Below the pieces are notes generated by a model. That model was not told the origin of the DNA. It did no database searches and worked only from the letters and a program-made list of their open reading frames with translations. This document shows, piece by piece, positions 1-8,070 of a stretch of 64,000 nt of DNA; the first letter of the stretch is position 1, and each line of letters begins with the position of its first letter. Made by a program: the position numbers and the translations under genes. The DNA comes from Zunongwangia atlantica 22II14-10F7 (GTDB taxonomy: Bacteria > Bacteroidota > Bacteroidia > Flavobacteriales > Flavobacteriaceae): contig NZ_ARYN01000018.1 of NCBI RefSeq assembly GCF_002094855.1, positions 35,685 through 99,684 of the forward strand. The letters are read 5' to 3'.

Positions 1-1377
1 GTGACTCGTCACCAAATGTTTACGAATACCGGGATGCGCCAGTTCGATGAGCAAGAAATGCGATTGGGAGCTAAGAAAGATGGTTCTTTAACCGCTTTAG
101 CGCATCATACAACTTCGCATACCGCTAAGAATCTTCAGTATTTCGAGGCTTGTGGGAATGTGTCTAAAATGTTATATAAAACTCCGAATAATGCGGTTAC
201 GCATCGCTTGATTCCACTTAATATTCAGTGTCCAAGTTCTATGCGTGCACCAGGAGAAGCTACCGGGAGTTTCGCTTTAGAGTCGGCAATGGATGAGCTG
301 GCGTGGAAATTAAAAATGGATCCTATCGATTTCAGAATAAAAAATGATACGCAGGTAGATATGGGAGCCGATAAGCCATTCTCTTCTCGCTTGCTTATAG
401 AATGTTTACGTATTGGAGCCGATAAATTTGGTTGGGAAAATCGCAAAATGCAACCTGGAACCAATAAAAAAGGAAACTGGTTAATAGGTTATGGTGTAAG
501 TGCAGCTTCACGTCGCGCGCCGTATATGAAAACATCTGCTAAAGTAGTGTTAGAGCTCAATGAAGCTGCGGTAAACGCGAACATCAAGATGGATGCGACA
601 GATATTGGTACAGGAACATATACGATCGTGGCACAGACAGTTTCTGAATATTTAGGAATTCCGGTAGAAAATGTAAAAGTTGAAATTGGAGATTCTGAAT
701 TTCCTGTAACTCCGGGTTCTGGTGGTTCGTGGGGAGCCGCTTCGTATTGTAATGGAGCTAGAAAAGCTTGCGAAAATGCGATTGCTAAATTAAAAAAGAA
801 GCAAAATATTACCGAATCTGAGGAGATTGAAGTTGCTGAATTATTGCAGCAAAATAACCTGACTACTTTTGAAGCTGAAGGAACAGCAGAACCTTCCGAA
901 GAATACAAAAAACATTCGGTTTTCTCTTTTGGAGCCAATTTTACTGAAGTTTGGGTAGATAAAGACACCGGTATGTACCGAATCAAACGTATGGTAAATG
1001 TGGGTTCTGCCGGAAAGATCCTGAATCCAAAAACGGCCTACGGACAAATTATTGGCGGACTAACAATGGGTGCAGGAATGGTCATTGCCGAACGTACGCA
1101 GGTAGAACCAAATTATGGTAATTTTATAACCAGGACTTTAGCCGATTATCACGTACCTGTAAATTTGGATATGGCTAATATCGACGTGGTTTTCTTACCG
1201 GAAGACGATAAAATTGCCAATGAAATGGGCGTTAAAGGAATTGGAGAATTAGGAATTACCAGTGTGGCGGCATCGATTGCCAATGCAATTTTCAATGCAA
1301 CCGGTAAGCGAATGAGAGATTTACCAATTACTCCTGAAAAACTAATTGAAGCAGGTTTAGAACCGGGAGTTGCTTAA
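1..1377 (+). CDS. Xanthine-oxidase-family molybdopterin-binding (large) subunit, 5' end outside window
   Basis: This is the C-terminal 458 residues of a molybdenum hydroxylase large subunit (xanthine dehydrogenase / aldehyde oxidoreductase family), which binds the pterin cofactor and oxidises aldehydes or N-heterocycles. Visible family motifs are MRAPGEATG (window residues 81-89), the glycine-rich GGSWGAASYCNG (about 241-252) and GVKGIGELG near residue 410. In that last motif Glu416 corresponds to the catalytic glutamate of the family. The reading frame is open at base 1 and the family is normally over 700 residues, so the GTG at base 1 is internal and the true start lies upstream. The FeS and FAD subunits are not visible and probably lie upstream too. 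The substrate cannot be read from the sequence. The neighbouring XdhC and MocA-like genes fit maturation of this enzyme. A hairpin terminator follows the stop codon. Confidence 0.9.
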   Translation: MTRHQMFTNTGMRQFDEQEMRLGAKKDGSLTALAHHTTSHTAKNLQYFEACGNVSKMLYKTPNNAVTHRLIPLNIQCPSSMRAPGEATGSFALESAMDELAWKLKMDPIDFRIKNDTQVDMGADKPFSSRLLIECLRIGADKFGWENRKMQPGTNKKGNWLIGYGVSAASRRAPYMKTSAKVVLELNEAAVNANIKMDATDIGTGTYTIVAQTVSEYLGIPVENVKVEIGDSEFPVTPGSGGSWGAASYCNGARKACENAIAKLKKKQNITESEEIEVAELLQQNNLTTFEAEGTAEPSEEYKKHSVFSFGANFTEVWVDKDTGMYRIKRMVNVGSAGKILNPKTAYGQIIGGLTMGAGMVIAERTQVEPNYGNFITRTLADYHVPVNLDMANIDVVFLPEDDKIANEMGVKGIGELGITSVAASIANAIFNATGKRMRDLPITPEKLIEAGLEPGVA

Positions 1378-1424
1378 TGGAAAGAAAATAGACCGTTTCG
1401 CTGCTAGAAAATAGAAATTAGATT

Positions 1425-1465
1425 AAAAACAGGGACTAAATTGAGAAATTTCAGTCCCTGTTTTT
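1425..1465. terminator. Bidirectional intrinsic terminator between convergent genes
   Basis: A 13-bp perfect stem (1425-1437 paired with 1453-1465) has a GC-rich core (CAGGGACT/AGTCCCTG), an A-run on the left and a T-run on the right. It can therefore act as a rho-independent terminator on both strands. It sits between the convergent molybdoenzyme gene and moeA. Confidence 0.85.
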
Positions 1466-1490
1466 TATTTTGCTCATTGCTCACTACAAA

Positions 1491-2675
1491 TCAAAACTTA
1501 ATAAACTCAACAACATCACCTTGTTTAAAATCTTTTTCTGGCGGAAGCATAATTACGCCATCGGCATTTGCCAGACTAATTAAATCGCCAGAGCCATTTT
1601 CATTTAATAATTCAGCTTGAAATTGGCCATTTTCAGCTTTAGTTTTTACCAGTAAATATCTTGTAATCTTTGGATTGTTAGCGATATCAGTTTTTAGAAT
1701 AACTTCTGAAGTTGAGGTTTCAAGTTCCAAAGATGCTGCAAGCCATCTTTCAAAGTAAATATGAAAATTCACAAAAGTGGAATTTGGGTTTCCAGGAAAT
1801 GAAAAAACAGTAACATTCTTTTCGTGTTGCTTCCCAAACCACAAAGGTTTGCCGGGACGTTGCAAAACACGATGAAAGAGCTTTTCAACCTTTAATTCTT
1901 CTAAGATTTCAGGTAAATAATCGAATTTCCCTTTAGAAACGCCACCACTCAGCAATAATACATCGTGGTTATTAATAGCGTTTTCTACCTGCTGTAACAT
2001 TACCTTCTTTTCATCTCGAATATGTAGTAAAGTCGGTGTGATTTTCTCTTGCTCCAAAGCAGCAAATAAACTTAAGGTATTTGAAGTCCTAATTTGATGT
2101 GGAAGCGGAGTTTCAGCAACATCAACCAATTCATCTCCGGTAGAGATAATAGCGATTTTGGGCAATTTCTTAACCATAACTTCAGCTTTCCCAACCGTAG
2201 CCAAAACCCCAATTTCTATAGCCGAAATTCGTTGATTTTTGGATAATATTTTTTCTCCGCTCTGGCGATCACTTCCCTGGCGATGAATATTTACCTTAGC
2301 TTTTACTTCAGTCTGAAGTGTCGCAATTCCGTTTTCAATTTCAATATCTTCGTACATAATAACCGAATCACAATTTTTCGGCAACATCGCACCCGTCATA
2401 ATCTCTACGCAATTTTCAGGATCTTTTAAAATTCCCTGCGGACTCCCGGCTGCGTAAACTGCTTCAATTTTGAAAGAAGTTTTGCCATTTTCCAAGGCTT
2501 TTGAATTTACCGCGATTCCATCTTTGGTTACACGATCAAAAGGAGGGAAATCACGATCGGCAAAAATATCTTCAGCCAAGATTCTATTTACACTTTCTAA
2601 TAGCGCGACTTTTTCTGTACCGAAATTGGTGATTGTAGCGAGTACTTTTTGTAAAGCTTCAGGGTGTGAGATCAT
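1491..2675 (-). CDS. moeA: Molybdopterin molybdenumtransferase MoeA
   Basis: This 394-residue protein has the usual MoeA length and domain order. MoeA inserts molybdate into adenylylated molybdopterin in the cytoplasm. Motifs seen are PPFDRVTKDG (44-53, the substrate-loop region), STGDEL (178-183), SGGVSKGKFDYL (243-254), RPGKPLWFG (273-281) and FPGNPNST (293-300), which are characteristic of the MoaB/Mog-like fold. In the 44-53 loop the common Met of the (M)DG motif is Lys while the following Asp is kept. It is the last gene of the minus-strand cofactor block, 47 nt downstream of modC. The start at 2675 is an ATG and gives a normal N-terminus. MogA, which supplies the adenylylated substrate, is not in the window. 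Confidence 0.93.
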   Translation of the reverse strand: MISHPEALQKVLATITNFGTEKVALLESVNRILAEDIFADRDFPPFDRVTKDGIAVNSKALENGKTSFKIEAVYAAGSPQGILKDPENCVEIMTGAMLPKNCDSVIMYEDIEIENGIATLQTEVKAKVNIHRQGSDRQSGEKILSKNQRISAIEIGVLATVGKAEVMVKKLPKIAIISTGDELVDVAETPLPHQIRTSNTLSLFAALEQEKITPTLLHIRDEKKVMLQQVENAINNHDVLLLSGGVSKGKFDYLPEILEELKVEKLFHRVLQRPGKPLWFGKQHEKNVTVFSFPGNPNSTFVNFHIYFERWLAASLELETSTSEVILKTDIANNPKITRYLLVKTKAENGQFQAELLNENGSGDLISLANADGVIMLPPEKDFKQGDVVEFIKF

Positions 2676-2722
2676 AAATTTTTATTTAGGCTGAATCTTA
2701 TCTTTTCAAATTATATCAAATT

Positions 2723-3598
2723 TTATTCAATCTTTGTTACAATGGGGTTAAAGGCTTTTGATGCAACAAGCACTTTATCGCCTTTTTGAATATGTGCAAT
2801 TTCATCTTTTGCAGAAACCGATTTGATCACATTATTACCAATCAAAATATGCAAGATCGAAACCACTTCTTCGTCGATCTTTGCTAATACTTCTCCGGTA
2901 AACTGAAATTTTCCACTCAGTTTACTTTCACTAAAGATCGAAATGGGAGTTCCGGTTTTGGTAAATTTGCCGTTTTCAAGAACCAAAACTTTATTGGCCA
3001 TTTTAATAATTTCTGCAGGATCGTGGCTTACCAGAATAGTAGTTAGATTGTAGGTTTTATGTAGCTTCAAAATATACTCCTGAAGCTTAGTTCTCATACC
3101 ATGATCTAAAGCGCTTAAAGGTTCGTCCAACAATAAAAGTTTAGGCTTTCTAGCCAAAGCTCTGGCCAGTGCAACACGCTGTTGTTGCCCACCAGAGAGT
3201 TGCTGAATTTTTTGTTTCCGAAGATTTCCAAGCTCCATCAATTCGATTAATTCTTCAGCAGTTTTTTTGTCTTTTTTCTGCGGAAGCGAGAAGTAAATAT
3301 TCTCTTCTACATTCATATTCGGAAACAACGCATAATCCTGAAAAACGAGTCCGATTTTCCGTTTTTGTATCGGTATATCGATCTTTTTTTCAGCATTAAA
3401 CCAAACATTAGAATCCTGATTTATATAGCCATCTTCCGGACGTAATAAACCCGAAAGCATTCTTAAAATTGACGTTTTTCCCGCACCAGAATTTCCATAT
3501 AACACTACAAAATCGCCTTCATTTAATCGAAAATCAACATTCAAAATCATTTTTCCTTCTGCGGCAGATAGCTCTTTTTTCAGTTTACATTCGATCAT
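2723..3598 (-). CDS. modC: Molybdate ABC transporter ATP-binding protein
   Basis: This 291-residue cytoplasmic ATPase drives molybdate uptake. Walker A GNSGAGKT is at 35-42, the ABC signature LSGGQ at 134-138 and Walker B LLLLDE at 154-159. The family assignment to ModC rests on the adjoining ModB-type permease, TOBE protein and ModA. The C-terminal 65 or so residues look like a single TOBE (molybdate-binding) unit. ModC proteins with a longer C-terminus, such as E. coli ModC, carry two, and a separate di-TOBE protein is encoded two genes upstream. The start overlaps the modB stop by 4 nt, implying coupled translation. Confidence 0.92.
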   Translation of the reverse strand: MIECKLKKELSAAEGKMILNVDFRLNEGDFVVLYGNSGAGKTSILRMLSGLLRPEDGYINQDSNVWFNAEKKIDIPIQKRKIGLVFQDYALFPNMNVEENIYFSLPQKKDKKTAEELIELMELGNLRKQKIQQLSGGQQQRVALARALARKPKLLLLDEPLSALDHGMRTKLQEYILKLHKTYNLTTILVSHDPAEIIKMANKVLVLENGKFTKTGTPISIFSESKLSGKFQFTGEVLAKIDEEVVSILHILIGNNVIKSVSAKDEIAHIQKGDKVLVASKAFNPIVTKIE

Positions 3599-4266
3599 TT
3601 TACAATTCGGTTTAAAGATTTATTATTGATGAGGTAAACAGAAAGTAAAATAGCGAAACTCAGCACAAAAAGAATAAAGGAAAGCGTATTAGCGCTGCTG
3701 TAATTTAGCGCTTCAACTTCATCATAGATAGCGATCGAAGCCACACGGGTTTCGCCGGGTAAATTCCCGCCGATCATTAAAACCACACCAAATTCGCCAA
3801 TCGTATGCGCAAAAGAAAGTACAATTCCCGTTAACAAGGCAGGCTTGATATTTGGGAGCATGATTTTAAAAAACGTAGTAGTTTTCGATTTCCCTAAAGA
3901 ATATGCAGCTTCTTTTAAATGAATTGGCAGCGAACTAAATCCGCTTTGGATGGGATGCACCATAAATGGCAAGCTGTAAATGACTGATGCAAGTACTAGT
4001 CCGCTAAACGAAAACACCAATTGCAACCCGAATACTCCATCTAAAAACTTGCCTAGAAAACTTGATTGTCCAAACGCGATTAAGATGTAAAAACCTAAAA
4101 CCGTTGGCGGTAGAATAAGCGGCATACTTATTAAGGTTTCCCAAACGGGTTTGGTTTTACTTTTGGTCGCCGAGAGCCAGTACGCTAATGGCGTACCGAT
4201 CACAAATAGCAAAAGCGTTGTAATTAAAGCCAGTTTTAAGGTGAGCCAAAGGGATTCCCAGATCAT
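3595..4266 (-). CDS. modB: Molybdate ABC transporter permease
   Basis: This 223-residue inner-membrane permease is hydrophobic throughout, with about five predicted transmembrane segments. It carries the cytoplasmic EAA loop that contacts the ATPase (KEAAYSLGKSKTTTFFKIML, from about residue 118). Length and loop match ModB. It overlaps modC by 4 nt downstream and the TOBE gene by 4 nt upstream, so the three genes are translationally coupled. Confidence 0.92.
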   Translation of the reverse strand: MIWESLWLTLKLALITTLLLFVIGTPLAYWLSATKSKTKPVWETLISMPLILPPTVLGFYILIAFGQSSFLGKFLDGVFGLQLVFSFSGLVLASVIYSLPFMVHPIQSGFSSLPIHLKEAAYSLGKSKTTTFFKIMLPNIKPALLTGIVLSFAHTIGEFGVVLMIGGNLPGETRVASIAIYDEVEALNYSSANTLSFILFVLSFAILLSVYLINNKSLNRIVK

Positions 4267-4664
4267 TCGGAAAGCATAATTTCGTTCGCTTTTACTAAAA
4301 TAAGAACCTCTTGGGATTCGGCGAAATTCATTTGTTGCAAAAGAGCAGAACTTAGTAAACTTTTAATTTCACCTACAGCTGATTTCAGTACAATTTCGCT
4401 TAAAATTTTCCCCGGTTTAATTTCGATAATTTCAGCTTTTAATTGATTTCGAATTGAAATTTCTGGCATCAAATGCTTTGAAATAATAACCTCAGTTTCT
4501 TTAAAAAGGAGTTTGATTTTTTTGTCCGGTGCTAAGTACGAAGCAGATTGCGGAGTTTCCACCAGAAAAACACTGAAAATTGAATTATTTTCTAATTCGA
4601 TACTGACTTCAGAGAGATATTCTGAATTTTTGATGTGTTTTATTTTTCCGGAGAGGTTATTCAT
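4263..4664 (-). CDS. Stand-alone di-TOBE (Mop-like) molybdate-binding protein
   Basis: This 133-residue protein reads as two consecutive TOBE-like beta-barrel units (about residues 3-62 and 69-131). Each begins with a short I-x-x-I-K type strand and ends in an ITV/LVKANEIML-type strand. TOBE/Mop modules bind molybdate or tungstate and act as storage proteins or as regulatory domains of ModC and ModE. No DNA-binding or ATPase domain is present. The position between modA and modB, with 4-nt overlap to modB, argues for a role in molybdate handling or transporter regulation. It may supply the TOBE capacity that the single-TOBE ModC lacks. Family assignment comes from pattern and context only. Confidence 0.7.
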   Translation of the reverse strand: MNNLSGKIKHIKNSEYLSEVSIELENNSIFSVFLVETPQSASYLAPDKKIKLLFKETEVIISKHLMPEISIRNQLKAEIIEIKPGKILSEIVLKSAVGEIKSLLSSALLQQMNFAESQEVLILVKANEIMLSE

Positions 4665-4979
4665 TTTAGTTAGTTAACGGTTTATAGCTGAGTTCTCAGC
4701 TTCTAGCTGTCAGCTTTCAGCAATTACGAATCCTTAATATTTGACACCTGTCATTCTGAGCTTGACTCAGAATCTCATAAGAGCTTTTAAGACTATGAGA
4801 CCCTGAAACAAGTTCAGGGTGGCGCATCATTATTACTTGATAATAGATATGCTAACATCGCCACATTTTAAAGCAGTCAGCTTTTAGTTACATCATTCAT
4901 CATTCATCATTCAACACTCAATATTCAACATTCAGAATTCAAGATTATCACATCACCATATTTTTTCAAATCATAAAAA
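4665..4979. repeat. 315-nt spacer made of intergenic repeat words and a REP-like triple hairpin
   Basis: No gene is seen here. The segment holds copies of a CAGCTTCTAGCTGTCAGCTT-type word (4683-4720, with a weaker copy at 4873-4887) and a run of CATTCA/ATTCAACA words (4889-4945). A CACATCACCATATT word follows (4950-4963). In the middle are three consecutive perfect hairpins: 4753-4760/4766-4773 with loop CTTGA, 4773-4779/4794-4800, and 4801-4807/4813-4819. The same word order recurs at 7446-7593 and 11636-11870. Confidence 0.75.
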
Positions 4980-5750
4980 TCAACTTCTATATCCATACTC
5001 CTCCAAAATCTCTTTCGCTTTTGCTGAAAACAGAAATTCGTAAAATTTACGAGCATTTTTTATAGTTTCTGGCTGTTCAGATTTCAATAATAATGCTGCT
5101 TGTTGAATAGATGAGTATTGAGAAGGATCTATTTCGATCCAATTTCCCACATTTTTCATTTTTGGAGAGAGTACAACCGATTTGGCCGTAAATCCAATTG
5201 CTGCGGAACCTGAATGAATATAGCGATTAACTGCTGAAATACTTTCGCCAAACACTAATTTTGACTCTAATTCGTTGAATTTCCCTGTTTTTTCTAAGAA
5301 TTCTTCCGTAGCACGACCATAAGGAGCGGTTTTAGGATTCGCAACTGCGATATGTTTTATTTTTTCTTTGAAAAGAATGTCCAATGAGGGTTCTATATTT
5401 TCTGAAGTCGTCCACAACACCAAAGTTCCGTTAGCGTAAATCTTTGGTTTTTCTTCACCAAAACCTTCTTTAAAAAGTGTATTCGGATATTTTAAATCTG
5501 CGGAAACAAAAACGTCAAAAGGCGCTCCTGCTTTAATTTGTGCCGTTAATTTCCCAGAAGAAGTTATTACGATCTCGCATTGTATACCGGTTTCCTGCTG
5601 AAAGGTTTCAATTAAATCGTTCATCGCGAACTGCATATTCGCAGCCGTAGCGATTTTTAGGACATCTGATTCTTTTTCAGATTTACAAGAGAAAAAGAAG
5701 ATTGCAAAACAACATAAAAAAAGCAGCCTGATTTTATCGAATTTTGGCAT
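4980..5750 (-). CDS. modA: Molybdate ABC transporter substrate-binding lipoprotein
   Basis: This 256-residue periplasmic-side solute-binding protein has a lipoprotein signal (hydrophobic residues 8-20, lipobox ending FFSC with Cys22). The mature part starts with LKIATAANM and continues with TSSGKL and GAPFDVFVSAD, the typical oxyanion-binding segments of ModA. Its start lies 4 nt after the moeB stop. It is separated from the TOBE-modB-modC genes by a 315-nt repeat-filled spacer rather than being directly coupled to them. Confidence 0.92.
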   Translation of the reverse strand: MPKFDKIRLLFLCCFAIFFFSCKSEKESDVLKIATAANMQFAMNDLIETFQQETGIQCEIVITSSGKLTAQIKAGAPFDVFVSADLKYPNTLFKEGFGEEKPKIYANGTLVLWTTSENIEPSLDILFKEKIKHIAVANPKTAPYGRATEEFLEKTGKFNELESKLVFGESISAVNRYIHSGSAAIGFTAKSVVLSPKMKNVGNWIEIDPSQYSSIQQAALLLKSEQPETIKNARKFYEFLFSAKAKEILEEYGYRS

Positions 5751-5754
5751 TAAA

Positions 5755-6852
5755 TCAAGAGTTTTTTGTAGTTGTGGTTAGTTTTGAAATTGCATTCATT
5801 CCACCTTTTACGTCTACAAAATCTCCGTAGATTTTTAAATCTTGCAATAGATTGATCGCTTTTAAACTCCGCATACCCGATTGGCATAAAAAATATGTTG
5901 GTTTCTGAAGATCGATTTTTGCCGATTTTTCCTGAACTTCACTTAGCGGAATATTTTTCCAATCTTTCTGCTGAGTTTCGGGTAAATTTTGTCTTTCTAC
6001 TTCTTCAGGATTTCGCACATCAATAAGTTGAATATTTTCTGAATTCCATTTTTTGAGAAATGCTTCAGCTTCTATCGATTTTACTTCGGTAGCGCAACTA
6101 AATTCATAGGATTTTTGAAGTTCCTTAATTTCAAGATTCTTCAGATTTAAACCGAATTTTATTTTTTGCTGAGACTGATTTAATCCATCAAATAAAAGCA
6201 ATTTTCCCGATAAAGTTTCGCCAATGCCGGTAATCACTTTTATAGCTTCTAAAGCCTGTAAACTTCCTATAATTCCGGGGATAATTCCTAAAACACCATT
6301 TTCATTACAATCGGGGATTTCTTCAGGATTTGGCATTTCAGGGAATAAACATCGATAAGTTGGGCCGCCTTTATAATTAAAAACGCTTACCTGCCCTTCA
6401 AAAGCATGCAAAGCACCGTAAACCAAAGGTTTTTTCAGAATTACACAGGCGTCATTTACCAAAAATCGAGTAGGGAAATTATCTGATGCATCAACGATCA
6501 CATCAAAATCGGTTATAATTTCCAAAGCATTTTCCGTAGAAATAAAAGTCGGGAAAGTTATGATCTCAATTTCGCTGTTTAGGGCAGTTAATTTCTGCTT
6601 CGCAATTTCAACTTTGGATTGGCCAAGATCATTTTCTGAATATAAAATTTGTCGCTGTAAATTGCTAATATCAACCACGTCGTTATCAACAATACCGATA
6701 GTTCCCACGCCCATTCCGCTTAGATATTGTAAAACGGGAACGCCAAGACCACCTGCACCGATCACCAAAACTTTAGCATCAGCCAATTTCTTTTGCCCGG
6801 CTTCACCAAATCCCTGAAGCCGAGTTTGTCTTGTATAGCGTTCAGGATTCAA
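5755..6852 (-). CDS. moeB: MoeB/ThiF-type adenylyltransferase fused to a rhodanese domain
   Basis: This 365-residue protein would adenylate the C-terminal Gly-Gly of MoaD and help load sulfur for molybdopterin synthesis. The E1-like domain has GAGGLG (32-37), the NLQRQ motif (about 64-68), YRCLFPE (C168) and DCNENGVLG (C182). A rhodanese domain follows with IDVRNPEE and the active-site loop CQSGMR (Cys323). The architecture matches eukaryotic MOCS3/Uba4 and many bacterial MoeB-rhodanese fusions. The zinc CxxC pair of E. coli MoeB is not seen: only one Cys is present at YRC. The only usable start is a TTG at 6852, because an in-frame TAA lies just upstream. It overlaps the end of mobA by 11 nt. 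ThiS activation is an alternative role. Confidence 0.85.
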   Translation of the reverse strand: MNPERYTRQTRLQGFGEAGQKKLADAKVLVIGAGGLGVPVLQYLSGMGVGTIGIVDNDVVDISNLQRQILYSENDLGQSKVEIAKQKLTALNSEIEIITFPTFISTENALEIITDFDVIVDASDNFPTRFLVNDACVILKKPLVYGALHAFEGQVSVFNYKGGPTYRCLFPEMPNPEEIPDCNENGVLGIIPGIIGSLQALEAIKVITGIGETLSGKLLLFDGLNQSQQKIKFGLNLKNLEIKELQKSYEFSCATEVKSIEAEAFLKKWNSENIQLIDVRNPEEVERQNLPETQQKDWKNIPLSEVQEKSAKIDLQKPTYFLCQSGMRSLKAINLLQDLKIYGDFVDVKGGMNAISKLTTTTKNS

Positions 6853-7438
6853 CTTGGTGTAATTTTTTTAGTGCGAGTTGGTATTCTTCTTTATTGTTCG
6901 CGTTGATCAAAATATCGTCGCTGGAAGGGAAAATCAATTCGGTTTCTGAATTGATCAAAAACTTACGCGGACAAGTATTCGTGCCGCTTTCCAGATATTC
7001 GATGGCTTTTGGAAAAGAATTTGCTTCCCAAATCGCAAACATCGGTTCTGGTAATCCCGATTGATGCGTGGCGTAAGCCGTGGCTATTTTTTCAGGATTT
7101 CGCTGCTCGATCAATTGCTCAATTGAATTTTTATCGATTAACGGTAAATCGGTCGCAACTACTAACCAGGCGACTTCAGGAAATTCCTGATGCGCACTAA
7201 TTATTCCGTTTAGCGGACCTCGATATTGGTCTTTATCGGTGATCGTTTTTAAGTTTTCAGATAAATTTTGCTGTTGCTCACGTCGTACGCTTAGGTAAAC
7301 ATCGTCGCAAAATTCTGCTAAAAGTTCGTATAAATACTCGCGATGCGGTTTGCCGTGGTAAGCAAGCTCACCTTTATCGGTGCCCATTCGGGTGCTTTTT
7401 CCACCTGCAAGTACGAGTCCGTTTAGTTTAGTTTTCAT
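6842..7438 (-). CDS. mobA: Molybdenum cofactor guanylyltransferase MobA
   Basis: This 198-residue nucleotidyltransferase transfers GMP to Mo-molybdopterin to form the guanine dinucleotide cofactor. The N-terminal nucleotide-binding motif LAGGKSTRMGTDKG is at about 10-23, followed by DQYRGPLNGI and VVATDLPLI (metal-binding Asp). The ATG at 7438 (MKTKLNG) is chosen over a GTG seven codons upstream, because family members begin just before the LVLAGG strand. The stop overlaps the moeB start by 11 nt. A 155-nt repeat-containing gap separates it from moaC upstream. Confidence 0.88.
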   Translation of the reverse strand: MKTKLNGLVLAGGKSTRMGTDKGELAYHGKPHREYLYELLAEFCDDVYLSVRREQQQNLSENLKTITDKDQYRGPLNGIISAHQEFPEVAWLVVATDLPLIDKNSIEQLIEQRNPEKIATAYATHQSGLPEPMFAIWEANSFPKAIEYLESGTNTCPRKFLINSETELIFPSSDDILINANNKEEYQLALKKLHQVES

Positions 7439-7445
7439 TGAGTGA

Positions 7446-7593
7446 AGTTTACAGTTCACGGTTTACAATTAACAGTTTTTAGCTGTCAGCTTATGGCATA
7501 TTCAAAGTTCAAAATTTGACATTCAAAATTCAACACAATCGAATATCTCATTATCAAATTTACACATCAGCAAATTAGCAAATCAACACATCA
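7446..7593. repeat. Intergenic repeat-word spacer between moaC and mobA
   Basis: The spacer contains, in order, a TTTACAGTTCACGGTTTACA run, an AGCTGTCAGCTTATGG word (7481-7496), a TTCAAAATTTGACATTCAAA run and a CACATCAGCAAATTAGCAAA run. The order and orientation match the spacers at 4683-4972 and 11636-11870. No coding potential is seen. Confidence 0.65.
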
Positions 7594-8070
7594 TCAAACT
7601 CCAAAGTCGCTTTTTCCGCCGGTTTTCTTATTCAGTTTTATTTCTGAAATTTCCAGATCGTGGCTTAAAGCTTTGGTCATATCATAAATGGTAAGCGCTG
7701 CGGTAGAAACTCCGGTTAAGGCTTCCATTTCTACTCCCGTGCGTTCGTTGCATTTTACCAAACATTCAATATCCAACGAATTTTCACCAGGTTGAATGTC
7801 AATATTAATTTTCGACAAACGAAGCGGATGACAAAGCGGAATTAGATCTGAAGTTTTCTTTACCGCCTGAATTCCTGCAATGATCGCTGTTTGAGTGATG
7901 CTTCCTTTTTTGCTTAGAAAATCATCTTTTTGGAGTTGCTTAAAAACTTCCGCAGGAAATATAATTCGGCCGCTTGCAATCGCAGTTCGGCTGGTGATTT
8001 CCTTTTCAGAAACGTCTACCATTTCAGCATTTCCCTGCTTGTTGATATGTGAGAGTTTTTTATCCACCAA
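7594..8070 (-). CDS. moaC: Cyclic pyranopterin monophosphate synthase MoaC
   Basis: This 158-residue enzyme catalyses the second half of the first step of molybdopterin synthesis, forming cPMP from the MoaA product. Conserved blocks are GNAEMVDVSEKEITSR near the N-terminus, LIPLCHPLRLSKINID in the middle and ERTGVEMEALTGVSTAAL then YDMTKALS near the C-terminus. There is no ATG start. The codons TTG (8070) and GTG (8067) are adjacent and both lie inside the final Gly-Gly codons of moaA, so the gene overlaps moaA by 11 or 8 nt. The TTG is given as the boundary; the GTG is equally possible. Confidence 0.9.
   Translation of the reverse strand: MVDKKLSHINKQGNAEMVDVSEKEITSRTAIASGRIIFPAEVFKQLQKDDFLSKKGSITQTAIIAGIQAVKKTSDLIPLCHPLRLSKINIDIQPGENSLDIECLVKCNERTGVEMEALTGVSTAALTIYDMTKALSHDLEISEIKLNKKTGGKSDFGV

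Noticed and set aside
489..986. 165-residue antisense open frame inside the molybdoenzyme gene
   Set aside because: It lies entirely opposite a strongly conserved coding region, shows no recognisable domain and has low-complexity composition typical of shadow frames.
1..1377. GTG at base 1 as a true start codon
   Set aside because: The frame is open at the window edge and the encoded part lacks the N-terminal half expected for the family, so this is a truncation by the window.
4683..4972. CRISPR-like array from the short repeated words
   Set aside because: Words are degenerate, lack constant repeat length and spacer spacing, and no cas genes are present.
7439..7459. N-terminal extension of mobA from a GTG
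   Set aside because: The ATG at 7438 gives the usual MobA N-terminus. The additional codons fall in repeat-like spacer sequence.
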